Positions 6,713-15,488 of a stretch of DNA of 64,000 bases are shown here, one piece after another. Position 1 is the stretch's first letter, and the number at the start of each line of letters is the position of its first letter. Source of the DNA: Pedobacter sp. Leaf250 (GTDB lineage: Bacteria > Bacteroidota > Bacteroidia > Sphingobacteriales > Sphingobacteriaceae); NCBI RefSeq assembly GCF_920984735.1, contig NZ_CAKLBU010000017.1, forward strand, positions 39,365 through 103,364. Reading direction: 5' to 3'. Made by a program: the position numbers and the translations under genes. A model generated the notes under the pieces. The model ran no database searches. It had not been told where the DNA came from and saw only the letters and a program-made list of their open reading frames with translations.

Positions 6713-9526
6713 ATGAAAAAATCGGAAATTCAAGAACAACTACAAAATATTTCTAAAAGCATAGATAAAGAAAATTTCATTTATGAATTCCTTCTTTCTT
6801 TTGGCTTATCGAAAACTACAGTTACACGCTTGAAGAAAGGAGATTATAACCTCTCTAAAGTTGAAGGCGAATTATTCTACAAAAGTAAAATATTCTTTAA
6901 GGTAGAGGATTCAATGCACTTATTGAATACAATCGATGAGTTATCAAAAAATGAAAAGATTCTAAAAAACAAACCTCGTTTCATCGTCGTAACCGACTTT
7001 GATACGTTTGTAGCTACCGACACAAAACTCAAAATTAACAAAGAGTTTCTGATTACAGATTTAGCTGGTCAGGTTGATTTCTTCTTACCCCTCTCTGGAG
7101 CTGAAATCTATCGTGTAAGTCGTGACAACAAAATAGATCGGGAAGCTGCATATAAGCTTGGTGAACTTTACGATTTATTGGTACTAGATAATCCTGACTG
7201 GATTGCAAAAGGAAGCCATCAACTAAATCTGTTTTTATCCAGAATATTGTTTTGCTTTTTCGCAGAAGATACGGAGATCTTTGAAACAAAAAGTATTTTT
7301 ACAGAGACTTTGGCTAATAATACGGATGAAAATGGATCAGATGTAAGTGATTTTCTCAGCTTACTTTTCAAAAAATTAAATTCCCCTCCAGAAAAACATG
7401 ATTTCCCGTCCTACTTAAATGATTTTCCTTATGTGAATGGAGGCTTATTTAGGGATGAAATTGAATGTCCAAGGTTTTCGAAAAAAGCCCGTGAAATTCT
7501 CATTGCCTCTGGCGAGTTAGACTGGTCTGAAATTAATCCAGATATTTTTGGCTCAATGATCCAGGCTGTTGCCGATCCTTCAGAAAGAAACAATTTAGGA
7601 ATGCATTACACCTCAGTAATCAATATCCTTAAACTAATTAAGCCCCTATTCTTGGATGAGCTATATGAAGAATTCGAAAATAATAAGGAAAACCCTAAAG
7701 CTTTAGATAAACTCTTAGTTCGCTTATCTAAAATTAAATTCTTTGACCCTGCTTGTGGTAGTGGTAATTTCTTGATTATAACTTATAAGGAATTAAGAAA
7801 CCTGGAAATTAAGATTATTAAACAACTGCTTGATTTAAATGTAAGTGAAATATATAACACTCCCAGTGTACAATCAAAAACAGGATTTGATACGAGTCAG
7901 CCGAAAACGATTGTTCCGGCTGCACAATCCAACATGAATTTCACTGGAGCGCAGAGTAAAATCTATTTTACTGAAATTTCCCTTGAACAATTCTATGGTA
8001 TAGAAATTAAAGATTTCGCTCACGAAATGGCAATCCTTTCACTTTGGCTAACAGAACACCAAATGAATCAAGTATTTGAGATTGAGTTAGTAGGCTATGG
8101 GAAATCGAAACCAATTTTACCTTTAAAGCAGGCAGGGAATATTACCGCTGGCAATGCTGCGAGAATTAATTGGGATAGTGTCTGTCCCAAAAAAGAAGAT
8201 GACGAAATTTATATAATAGGAAATCCGCCATACCTTGGTGCCCGTGTTCAAGATGATGAACAAAAACTTGACATGGATTTCGTTTTTAATAAATTTACTA
8301 AGTTTCGAGATTTAGATTATATCTCTATATGGTTTTACAAAGGTTCAAAATATATTGAAGGTGTTAATGCTCAAGTTGCGTTTGTGTCAACAAATTCGAT
8401 TTCACAGGGGCAACAAGTTGCTTTGCTTTGGGATAAAATCTTAAGGGATAATACCGAAATTTCTTTTGCTCATCTTTCCTTCAAGTGGACTAATAATGCA
8501 AAAGGAAATGCCGGTGTCACAGTTATTATCGTGGGGCTGCGAAACACCTCAACGAAATCAAAATATATTTTTACAGAAACGATCTCTAAGCAAGCAAAAA
8601 ACATAAACCCCTACCTACTAGATGCACCAAACATAACTATAGCGGAAAGAATGAAATCCATATCTGGATTTATGAAAATGAATTTTGGAAATATGCCCAA
8701 TGATGGGGGTGGCCTAATTTTAAGTGAAGAAGAAAGAAGTAACTTGTTAAGAAAAAATCCAGGCTATGAAAAATTTATCAAAAGATTGGTTGGTTCTGCG
8801 GAGTTCATTAACGGAATTAATAGATATTGTTTATGGATCGAAGATGGTGATCTTCAAGAGGCTTTAGAAAATGAGTTTGTAAAAAATAAGGTCAACACCA
8901 GTAAAAATCACCGATTGGAAAGCAAAGATGCAGGAACTCAAAAATTAGCTTCAAAGGCACATCAATTCAGGGATAGAAATATGGCAATTGATAGCGCTAT
9001 AATTGTTCCATCCACATCCTCAGAAAGAAGAGAATATATCCCTTTAGGTTTTCTGCCTAATAGTAATGTCATTCTAAATTCCGCAATGGCAGTTTATGAT
9101 GCCCCACCTTGGCTCTTTGGCGTATTACATTCAAAGATGCACATGATTTGGGTAGATGCCGTTGGAGGAAAATTGGAGACCCGTTACCGCTATTCAGCAA
9201 AATTGTGTTACAATACCTTTCCATTTCCTAGTATCAATCTAAAACAGAAAGAGACCATAAATCAATATGTATTCGATATTTTAGATGAGAGGGCTAAATA
9301 TCCCGAAAAAACAATGGCTTGGATGTATAATCCTGAAACGATGCCGAAAAGTTTAAAGCAAGCTCATAAAGACCTCGATGATGCAATAGAACGCATTTAT
9401 CGACTAGCGCCTTTTAATTCGAATGAGGAACGCTTAGAATACTTGTTTAAGCTTTATGATGAAATGTCAAAAAAAAACACGCTGTTTGCCAAGGAGAAAA
9501 AAGCTAAAAAAGCAAAAAACAATTAG
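6713..9526 (+). CDS. MmeI-family class I SAM-dependent DNA adenine methyltransferase, nuclease motif absent
   Basis: A 937-residue protein with the MmeI (type IIL) layout: short N-terminal domain, helical spacer, methyltransferase, target recognition domain and C-terminal helices. Motif I is DPACGSGNF at about 345-353 and motif IV is NPPY at 504-507, the N6-adenine type. Family landmarks include FCFFAEDTEIF, FPYVNGGLF and GMHYTSVINILKLIKPLFLDE before motif I. In MmeI the N-terminal domain has a D-x9-ExK nuclease site; here the matching stretch reads FYKSKIFFKVED and the ExK is not seen. The protein would therefore methylate but not cut. An insert at about 384-418 holds three AQS-type repeats. 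It is the first gene of a four-gene operon and lies 2 bp before the next. Confidence 0.85.
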   Translation: MKKSEIQEQLQNISKSIDKENFIYEFLLSFGLSKTTVTRLKKGDYNLSKVEGELFYKSKIFFKVEDSMHLLNTIDELSKNEKILKNKPRFIVVTDFDTFVATDTKLKINKEFLITDLAGQVDFFLPLSGAEIYRVSRDNKIDREAAYKLGELYDLLVLDNPDWIAKGSHQLNLFLSRILFCFFAEDTEIFETKSIFTETLANNTDENGSDVSDFLSLLFKKLNSPPEKHDFPSYLNDFPYVNGGLFRDEIECPRFSKKAREILIASGELDWSEINPDIFGSMIQAVADPSERNNLGMHYTSVINILKLIKPLFLDELYEEFENNKENPKALDKLLVRLSKIKFFDPACGSGNFLIITYKELRNLEIKIIKQLLDLNVSEIYNTPSVQSKTGFDTSQPKTIVPAAQSNMNFTGAQSKIYFTEISLEQFYGIEIKDFAHEMAILSLWLTEHQMNQVFEIELVGYGKSKPILPLKQAGNITAGNAARINWDSVCPKKEDDEIYIIGNPPYLGARVQDDEQKLDMDFVFNKFTKFRDLDYISIWFYKGSKYIEGVNAQVAFVSTNSISQGQQVALLWDKILRDNTEISFAHLSFKWTNNAKGNAGVTVIIVGLRNTSTKSKYIFTETISKQAKNINPYLLDAPNITIAERMKSISGFMKMNFGNMPNDGGGLILSEEERSNLLRKNPGYEKFIKRLVGSAEFINGINRYCLWIEDGDLQEALENEFVKNKVNTSKNHRLESKDAGTQKLASKAHQFRDRNMAIDSAIIVPSTSSERREYIPLGFLPNSNVILNSAMAVYDAPPWLFGVLHSKMHMIWVDAVGGKLETRYRYSAKLCYNTFPFPSINLKQKETINQYVFDILDERAKYPEKTMAWMYNPETMPKSLKQAHKDLDDAIERIYRLAPFNSNEERLEYLFKLYDEMSKKNTLFAKEKKAKKAKNN

Positions 9527-9528
9527 TC

Positions 9529-11163
9529 ATGACTACAGAAGAAATTTTAGATAACCTACTAAATCTGACTACTGAAAGCGAGGTAGTTGAGTTCAAAGAG
9601 GCAAATACCAGATACGACAAGGATAAATTAGGGAAGTATTTTTCTGCATTAGCAAATGAGGCAAACTTGAAAGGTATTCAAGATGCTTGGCTTGTTATGG
9701 GGGTTAAAGATGACAAAAGCATAGTGGGAACTTCTATTAGGGACCAGGAAGTCAATGAATATAAATTAGAAATGGCGCGTGAGACTTCGCCAAGATCTAC
9801 TTTTATCAATGTTCATACAGTCATAAAAGATGGTAAAAGAATACTTATGTTCCAAATTCCGGCTGCCCCTTTAGGTCAACCAATTTCTTGGAAAGGTCAT
9901 TATTATGGCAGAGATGGTGAAAGCCTGGGTGCTTTAAACCAGATTGAATATGAAACCATTAGAGCACAGATAACACACCAAGATTGGAGTGCAAAGATTA
10001 TTGAAAGAGCTAACATAGATGATCTTTCAAAAGACGCTATCAATTTTGCAAGAACTCAGTACAAAGAGAAAAATTCCAAACTTAAAAGTGAAATAGACAG
10101 CTGGAGTGACGAAGTTTTTTTGGACAAAGCGAAAATCACTATTAAGGGGAAGATCACGAATACAGCAATTCTTCTTTTAGGAAAGCCAGAATCAGAACAT
10201 TTTATAAATCCTGCTACCGCACGTATAACTTGGATTTTAAAAGATAAGGACAATTTTGAAAAAGATTACGAACACTTTTTTAATCCTTTTATACTTTCTG
10301 TGGGGGAGGTCAGTTCAAAAATTAGAAACCTTAAATATCGCTACATTAAATCTGGAACTTTATTTCCCGAAGAAGTAGACCAATATGACCCTTATATAAT
10401 CAGAGAGGCATTACATAATTGTATCGCACATCAAGACTACTCTTTAGGTGGAAAAATTATTGTAGTAGAAAATGAAGATGGCATCTTATCGTTTACAAAC
10501 TCGGGGCACTTTATACCAAATAGTGTGGAAGAGGTTGTAACATCTGAATCTCCTGAACCAAAATACAGGAATACCTTTTTGGTTGGAGCTATGGTTAATC
10601 TCAACATGATTGATACTATAGGAAGTGGAATTAAAAGAATGTATAATATTCAGAGGAAAAAGTTTTTCCCCTTACCAGATTATGATCTATCCAACAACAG
10701 AGTAAAAGTAGCTATTGCTGGAAAAGTTGTTGATATTAATTACGCTCGTAAAGTAGCAGAGATGCCCAGTCTTTCTTTAGAGGATATTATGCTACTAGAT
10801 AAAGTAGCAAAACAAAAGAATTTAAGCGACAGTGAAGCCCAGGTTCTAAAATCAAAAAAATTAATTGAAGGACGGAAACCAAATTATCATATTTCTTCCA
10901 ATGTTGCATCTGTAACAGGTGAAAAGGCCAGTTATATGAAACAAAGGGGGATTAATGATGACTACTGTCAAAAGATGATAATTGATTACTTGAAAAAATT
11001 TCAAGAGGGCACAAAAAAGGACTTTGATAAATTATTATTAGATAAACTTCCTGATGTTTTAGATGAGAAGCAGAAAAAAAACAAGGTAAAGAATAATCTG
11101 CAAGCACTAAGGAGGTCAGGAGAAATTGAGCCGCTAGGTAATATCTGGAAATTGTCTAAATAG
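9529..11163 (+). CDS. AlbA_2 (Schlafen-type) and GHKL-ATPase DNA-binding protein
   Basis: A 544-residue protein. The N-terminal AlbA_2/AAA_4 domain (about 15-150) starts with ESEVVEFKEA and includes WLVMGVKDD and SWKGHYYGRDGES. A GHKL ATPase-like domain follows (about 280-400) with N-box REALHNCIAHQDYS and a later GSGIKRMY; the C-terminus (about 470-544) looks like a winged helix. Proteins of this type are usually called ATP-binding transcriptional regulators, and some act in defence islands. It starts 2 bp after the methyltransferase stop, so it is co-translated. It is the best candidate in the operon to bind the TTTAGAC iterons just downstream, which is inference. Its own 3' end carries an inverted GTCTAAA copy. 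Confidence 0.75.
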   Translation: MTTEEILDNLLNLTTESEVVEFKEANTRYDKDKLGKYFSALANEANLKGIQDAWLVMGVKDDKSIVGTSIRDQEVNEYKLEMARETSPRSTFINVHTVIKDGKRILMFQIPAAPLGQPISWKGHYYGRDGESLGALNQIEYETIRAQITHQDWSAKIIERANIDDLSKDAINFARTQYKEKNSKLKSEIDSWSDEVFLDKAKITIKGKITNTAILLLGKPESEHFINPATARITWILKDKDNFEKDYEHFFNPFILSVGEVSSKIRNLKYRYIKSGTLFPEEVDQYDPYIIREALHNCIAHQDYSLGGKIIVVENEDGILSFTNSGHFIPNSVEEVVTSESPEPKYRNTFLVGAMVNLNMIDTIGSGIKRMYNIQRKKFFPLPDYDLSNNRVKVAIAGKVVDINYARKVAEMPSLSLEDIMLLDKVAKQKNLSDSEAQVLKSKKLIEGRKPNYHISSNVASVTGEKASYMKQRGINDDYCQKMIIDYLKKFQEGTKKDFDKLLLDKLPDVLDEKQKKNKVKNNLQALRRSGEIEPLGNIWKLSK

Positions 11164-11307
11164 CTTTGCTAAATAAATTTTAGACAAAATTTAGACGGAT
11201 TTTAGACAACAAAATCACTAAAAAACACTTCAAACAACTGAAATACAATAATTTACATCGTCTAAAAAATTAAAATATTTATTTTTTTAGACGAACTTTA
11301 GACAAAA
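11154..11307. repeat. TTTAGAC iteron array spaced 11 bp before the helicase gene
   Basis: Five direct copies of TTTAGAC lie at 11179, 11190, 11201, 11286 and 11297. The first three and the last two are exactly 11 bp apart. Two inverted copies (GTCTAAA) lie at 11154-11160 and 11260-11266. The last direct copy ends 5 bp before the ATG at 11309. One helical turn between copies suggests a cooperatively bound operator inside the operon. Confidence 0.7.
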
Positions 11308-11308
11308 G

Positions 11309-13297
11309 ATGGAACAAGATACCACCGGAGCCTACATAAAACCTATTAATTTGGTCAATGTAAATTATGCCCAGACAGGGCAAAGTAAGTCTACTAATGA
11401 ATTAGGAATGCGAGAAATGCAGGAAAAGGCTTATGATGCACGATCTGCTCAATACCTTTTACTAAAAGCACCACCTGCATCGGGAAAGTCTAGAGCGCTG
11501 ATGTTTATTGCGTTGGATAAATTAATTAATCAAGGCATTAAAAAGGTGATTGTAGCCGTACCAGAACGCTCCATTGGAAACTCTTTTGCCCCTAATGAAC
11601 TCAAGAAATATGGATTTTATGCAGACTGGGAACTTTCCCAACAGTTTAATCTATGTTCGCCTGGAAGTGATCAATCGAAAGTAAAAACCTTTATTGAATT
11701 TTTGAATTCTGATTCGAAAGTATTAATATGTACACATGCCACTCTCCGTTTTGCTTTTGAAAAATTATCTGAGGCTGATTTTAACAACTGCTTGGTGGCG
11801 ATCGATGAATTCCATCACGTTTCTGCTGATGGAGATAACATTCTGGGTAATGTGATGCGCCGAATAATGACCAATTCTAATGCTCATATTTTAGCAATGA
11901 CAGGTTCCTATTTTCGTGGAGATAGTGTGCCAGTGCTATTGCCGGAAGATGAAGAAAAATTCATCAAAGTAACCTACAATTACTATGACCAGCTAAATGG
12001 CTATGAATACTTGAAATCTTTAGGGATCGGCTATCATTTTTATCAGGGTCGCTATTACAAGGTGCAACCTGAAAGAAAAATGTCAGCCTTAGAAGAGGTC
12101 TTGGACGAGAATCTGAAAACAATAATTCATATCCCCAGCGTCAATTCAGCAGAATCATCTAAAGATAAGTTCGAGGAAGTAAATCATGTTATTGACTGCA
12201 TCGGAGAATTAGAGTATCAAGATACAGAAACAGGTGTCCTGTACGTAAAAAGCAAAAGGTCGGGTCGCATTCTTAAAATTGCAGATTTGGTAAATGACAA
12301 TCAAAAAGAAAGAGATAAGATTGTAGCTTATTTGAGGGGTGTCAAAACATCTGAGGATATTGATATGATCATCGCATTAGGCATGGCAAAGGAAGGTTTT
12401 GACTGGCCATTTTGCCAACATGCGCTAACTATTGGTTATAGAGGATCCTTAACTGAAATTATTCAGATCATAGGAAGAGCCACTCGAGACAGTAATAATA
12501 AAACTCATGCCCAGTTTACAAATTTAATTGCAAGACCGGATGCAGTGGATGATGACGTTCGTTTAGCAGTAAATAATATGCTTAAAGCCATCACTGCCTC
12601 CTTGTTGATGGAACAGGTATTAGCTCCTAATTTTAAATTCAAAGCAATGGAGGATGATGAAGATGATATTGAACTCGATGAAAACACCATCAAAATTAGA
12701 GGATATAAAAAACCTACATCACAAAGAGCGAAGGATATTATTGAAACAGATTTAAATGATTTAAAAGCCAGGATCCTTCAAGATGATACCGTGTTAAAGG
12801 CATTGCCAGGAAACTTGGAGCCAGAAGTAATTAATAAAGTACTAATTCCTAAAATTATCCGTGAGATATATCCTGATTTACCGGAGGATGATGTTGAAGC
12901 AGTTCGACAATATGTAGTGTTAGATTCCGTAATCAAGAATGGCGAAGTAGAAGAGCATGGTTCAAAAAAATTTATAAGGATGGCTGGTAGTTTTGTTAAT
13001 ATTGATGATATCCACATTGATTTAATAGATACCATTAATCCCTTTCAAAAAGCATTTGAAATTCTATCAAAAAGTGTAACTACAACTGTTCTTAAATCAA
13101 TTCAAGATACAATCAACATAACGAAGTTTGAAATGACTGAGGAAGAAGCAATTGCTTCTTGGGAAGGAATAAAACGTTGGAAAACAAATACAGGAAAAGC
13201 TCCCGATATTAATTCATATGATCAAAAAGAGCTAAGATTAGCCCAAGCTTTATTATTTTTGCAAGAAGCAAAACGTAGAAAAAATCAAAATGGCTAA
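11309..13297 (+). CDS. SF2 DEAD/DEAH-type helicase of the methyltransferase operon
   Basis: A 662-residue superfamily 2 helicase. Walker A is PPASGKS at 55-61, motif II is DEFH at 166-169, motif III-like is AMTGSYF at about 196-202 and motif VI is QIIGRATR at 386-393, preceded by AKEGFDWPFCQHA. It resembles the ResIII-type motor of multi-subunit restriction systems rather than an RNA helicase. The C-terminal 200 residues are acidic and helical; the last 45 resemble a segment near the N-terminus of the next protein. A 145-bp gap with the TTTAGAC array separates it from the preceding gene, so it may have its own control. It overlaps the GIY-YIG gene by 8 bp. It would drive translocation or unwinding for cleavage, by inference. 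Confidence 0.85.
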   Translation: MEQDTTGAYIKPINLVNVNYAQTGQSKSTNELGMREMQEKAYDARSAQYLLLKAPPASGKSRALMFIALDKLINQGIKKVIVAVPERSIGNSFAPNELKKYGFYADWELSQQFNLCSPGSDQSKVKTFIEFLNSDSKVLICTHATLRFAFEKLSEADFNNCLVAIDEFHHVSADGDNILGNVMRRIMTNSNAHILAMTGSYFRGDSVPVLLPEDEEKFIKVTYNYYDQLNGYEYLKSLGIGYHFYQGRYYKVQPERKMSALEEVLDENLKTIIHIPSVNSAESSKDKFEEVNHVIDCIGELEYQDTETGVLYVKSKRSGRILKIADLVNDNQKERDKIVAYLRGVKTSEDIDMIIALGMAKEGFDWPFCQHALTIGYRGSLTEIIQIIGRATRDSNNKTHAQFTNLIARPDAVDDDVRLAVNNMLKAITASLLMEQVLAPNFKFKAMEDDEDDIELDENTIKIRGYKKPTSQRAKDIIETDLNDLKARILQDDTVLKALPGNLEPEVINKVLIPKIIREIYPDLPEDDVEAVRQYVVLDSVIKNGEVEEHGSKKFIRMAGSFVNIDDIHIDLIDTINPFQKAFEILSKSVTTTVLKSIQDTINITKFEMTEEEAIASWEGIKRWKTNTGKAPDINSYDQKELRLAQALLFLQEAKRRKNQNG

Positions 13298-14486
13298 CAA
13301 TTTAGAAGACATTTTTAATGATGATGTTTTTGGTTTATTAGAATCAAAAGAGAACAGGAGCTTTATCCGAACGGATGAGGATCGCCTGATTGATTCTTTT
13401 GAAGAAATTAATAGCTTTTTTGAAAAAAATAAAAGAGAACCTTCTACATCGCCTATGTCAGAGTACTCTTTATATGCTCGCTTAAAGGAATTTCGAAATA
13501 ATGAAGAAAAGAAAAGTATATTAAAAACTTTTGACCGCAATAATTTGCTTGGAAAAACAGCTACACCGGTTGAGTCGATTGAAGATATTTTAAATGATGA
13601 TGATTTTGGGCTATTAGACAACGATGGCGATAAGTCCATTTTTGAATTCAAATATACACCAAAAGGTCAGAACCGGGCTAATGCAGATTATATAGCTCAA
13701 AGAAAATCATTACCGGAAAAAGAGTTTAAGAAATATGAAACCATGTTTCAACAGGTACACAAGGATATAAAGGAAGGAAAAAGAAAGCTTGTTGATTTCT
13801 ATAATGCAGAAGATAATCTGATTGAAGGTAATTATTATTTAGTAGATGGATTGTTAGCCTATTTGGAAATTTCTAAAGCTGAAAAAGTTTTAAAAGAAAA
13901 TAAATCTGGCGATAGGTTACGCATTGAAGGTCGTACCCTCACCATATTCGAGAATGGAACTGTTTCAAATATGTTTTTTCGTTCATTAGGAAAAGCAATT
14001 CAAAAAAATGGAAAGCTTGTTACCAATACTGATGAAAATATCTTTAAACAACTTGAACATAATGCAGGTTTACGAGAGGACGATATTCAAAGCGGCTGGA
14101 TCTACGTTTTGAAATCCAAATCTGAAAATCCTGAAATTAACAAATTAGAAAATTTGTATAAAATTGGTTTTTCAAAAAAACCTATTAAAGAACGTTTACA
14201 ACAGGCCTCTAAAGAAGCGACTTATCTTTTTGCAGATGTTGAAATTATAGCGATATATAATTGTTACAGCTTAAATGTGAGAGCATTTGAGTCTTTATTG
14301 CACCGCTTTTTTGCAGAGGTTTGCCTAGATATCGATTTGTACGATAAGGAGAAAAATAGATTTATACCTCGAGAATGGTTCTGTGCCCCATTAAACGTAA
14401 TCGATGAAGTAATCAAACTGATATTAAATAAATCTATTGCTAATTTCAGATATGATAATATTAGACAAAAGGTGGTCTTAAAATAG
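13290..14486 (+). CDS. GIY-YIG (T5orf172/Mug113-type) nuclease of the operon
   Basis: A 398-residue protein with a C-terminal nuclease domain at about 267-390: GWIYVL at 269-274, YKIG at 290-293, KERLQQ just after (likely catalytic arginine) and E334 in FESLLHRFF (likely metal ligand). This matches the T5orf172 branch of GIY-YIG nucleases. The N-terminal part is acidic and carries a 14-residue motif twice, LEDIFNDDVFGLLE at 5-18 and IEDILNDDDFGLLD at about 95-108, around a helical stretch that resembles the helicase C-terminus. It overlaps the helicase by 8 bp and is the last gene of the operon. It is the probable cleaving subunit that replaces the missing nuclease of the MmeI-like protein; this is inference. 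Confidence 0.8.
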   Translation: MANNLEDIFNDDVFGLLESKENRSFIRTDEDRLIDSFEEINSFFEKNKREPSTSPMSEYSLYARLKEFRNNEEKKSILKTFDRNNLLGKTATPVESIEDILNDDDFGLLDNDGDKSIFEFKYTPKGQNRANADYIAQRKSLPEKEFKKYETMFQQVHKDIKEGKRKLVDFYNAEDNLIEGNYYLVDGLLAYLEISKAEKVLKENKSGDRLRIEGRTLTIFENGTVSNMFFRSLGKAIQKNGKLVTNTDENIFKQLEHNAGLREDDIQSGWIYVLKSKSENPEINKLENLYKIGFSKKPIKERLQQASKEATYLFADVEIIAIYNCYSLNVRAFESLLHRFFAEVCLDIDLYDKEKNRFIPREWFCAPLNVIDEVIKLILNKSIANFRYDNIRQKVVLK

Positions 14487-14536
14487 CACCATGTTTTGAT
14501 CTAAACAGCCATGACTATATTCATCCTCCTAAGTAT

Positions 14537-14675
14537 ACCTTATTGGCTTTGTTAGCCATAATCTCTCTTTCAGGTAAAAACTCTTTCATTACTTCGGAAA
14601 CTCTTTTGCCAAAAATTCTTTACTAACCTTCAGACACTGATGGCTCGGTTGTCCTTATTTTTCGGCGCTATCAGC
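14537..14675 (-). pseudogene. Decayed copy of the 3' end of the integrase-neighbour gene
   Basis: On the minus strand this stretch aligns over about 110 bases with the end of the intact gene at 17859-18887. Shared landmarks include CTTTCAGGTAA against CTTCCAGGTAA, GGAAACTCTTTTGCC against TGAAACTCGTTTTCC and AACCTTCA. Translated with one shift it gives EPSVSEG, then FGKRVSEVMKEFLPERE, against EPSVYEG and YGKRVSDIIEEMLPGRE in the intact protein. Frameshift and stops make it non-functional. Confidence 0.65.
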
Positions 14676-14703
14676 TAAAAAAACGACATTTTTCTATGAA
14701 ATT

Positions 14704-14920
14704 CTGTGGGTGAAAAAATTTAATTCTCCAAAAATTATATTCCTTTCTCCAAAAAGCAATATTAACATAATTGGAGGCGAGTTTGAGAATCTCCCTTTTA
14801 AGCGCTGTGATTGAAATCCAGCACGATTTTTTTCACAAAGGAATTTGTGAAAAATTTTAATTCTCTCCAGAATCTTCACGCTAATATGATTGGGAACCAG
14901 TGTGAGAAGATTTTATGTTG
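14704..14920. repeat. Imperfect tandem repeat in the degenerate region
   Basis: Two copies, about 14704-14790 and 14843-14920, share GTGAAAAA, TTTAATTCTC, a TAACATAATTGG/TAATATGATTGG block and a GTTTGAGAA/GTGTGAGAA block. I see no coding capacity in either. Limits are approximate, read by eye. Confidence 0.4.
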
Positions 14921-15038
14921 CTTGTGTAAACTTTAATGATAAATTTTAGAAGTCTTCAAGGGTACATTGCCACTTACCATTACAATCTCACAAAACGGTC
15001 GATTTTTGATAGGGCTTAAAGATTTCCTGTTAGTTATT

Positions 15039-15069
15039 GTCTCACAAAACGAACATTCAATGTCAAATC
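15039..15069. repeat. Left copy of direct repeat bracketing the OLD-family gene
   Basis: GTCTCACAAAACGAAC is identical to 17824-17839 in the same orientation. The following bases (ATTCAATGTCAAATC against ATTAAATATCAAATC, after a 2-bp offset) also match closely. A shorter third copy, TCTCACAAAACG, is at 14986-14997. Confidence 0.65.
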
Positions 15070-15488
15070 TTTTGATACATATATAAAGATACTTTTAGTC
15101 ACCCTAAATCTCTTGCTAAATATTTCTTAATGAGTTCATGATAATTAGCAGAATTGGGATGGTTAAATATACACCATTATGTAAAAACAAACTATCAACT
15201 ACTCTAGCCAATTAGTTCATTTTTTTGCTTGATTATCGCTTTTATAGTATTTCATTCGAAATTTGTTTGGAAAAATGCCGAATAAGATTGGTTATCAATT
15301 ATTTCTAAGTTGAGTTGGGTTAATCAATCAACAAAATTTTTGCGTAAAACGCCTGAAGAGGCAAGTGAAATTAATTTTTTGCTGTTATTTTTTCGGGATA
15401 AATTAATATGTGGTTAGATGCTTTCAGGGACTCTTTTGAATTCCTTTGCTTTTATTTTTTAGTATGATCTAGCTTTAAGTCGGGAAAA

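Larger units (their letters stand above)
14487..15488. other. Gene-free degenerate region with remnants and repeats
   Basis: About 1 kb with no credible open reading frame. It holds a decayed copy of the C-terminus of the integrase-neighbour gene (14537-14675), an imperfect tandem repeat of roughly 80-90 bp (about 14704-14790 and 14843-14920), and two TCTCACAAAACG repeats that recur at 17824. It looks like the scar of older insertions or cargo exchange. Confidence 0.6.

Noticed and set aside
6713..14486. BREX or DISARM system
   Set aside because: No PglZ, BrxC, DrmA or DrmB type gene is present; only the methyltransferase and helicase types are shared.
14694..14879. Small open reading frame of 61 codons in the degenerate region
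   Set aside because: Lies across the imperfect tandem repeat, has no protein-like composition and no promoter; treated as noise.
15104..15180. Possible tail of a lost gene (minus strand, ending YHELIKKYLARDLG)
   Set aside because: Only about 20 residues are readable after a stop codon and I know no family with this tail, so it may be chance.
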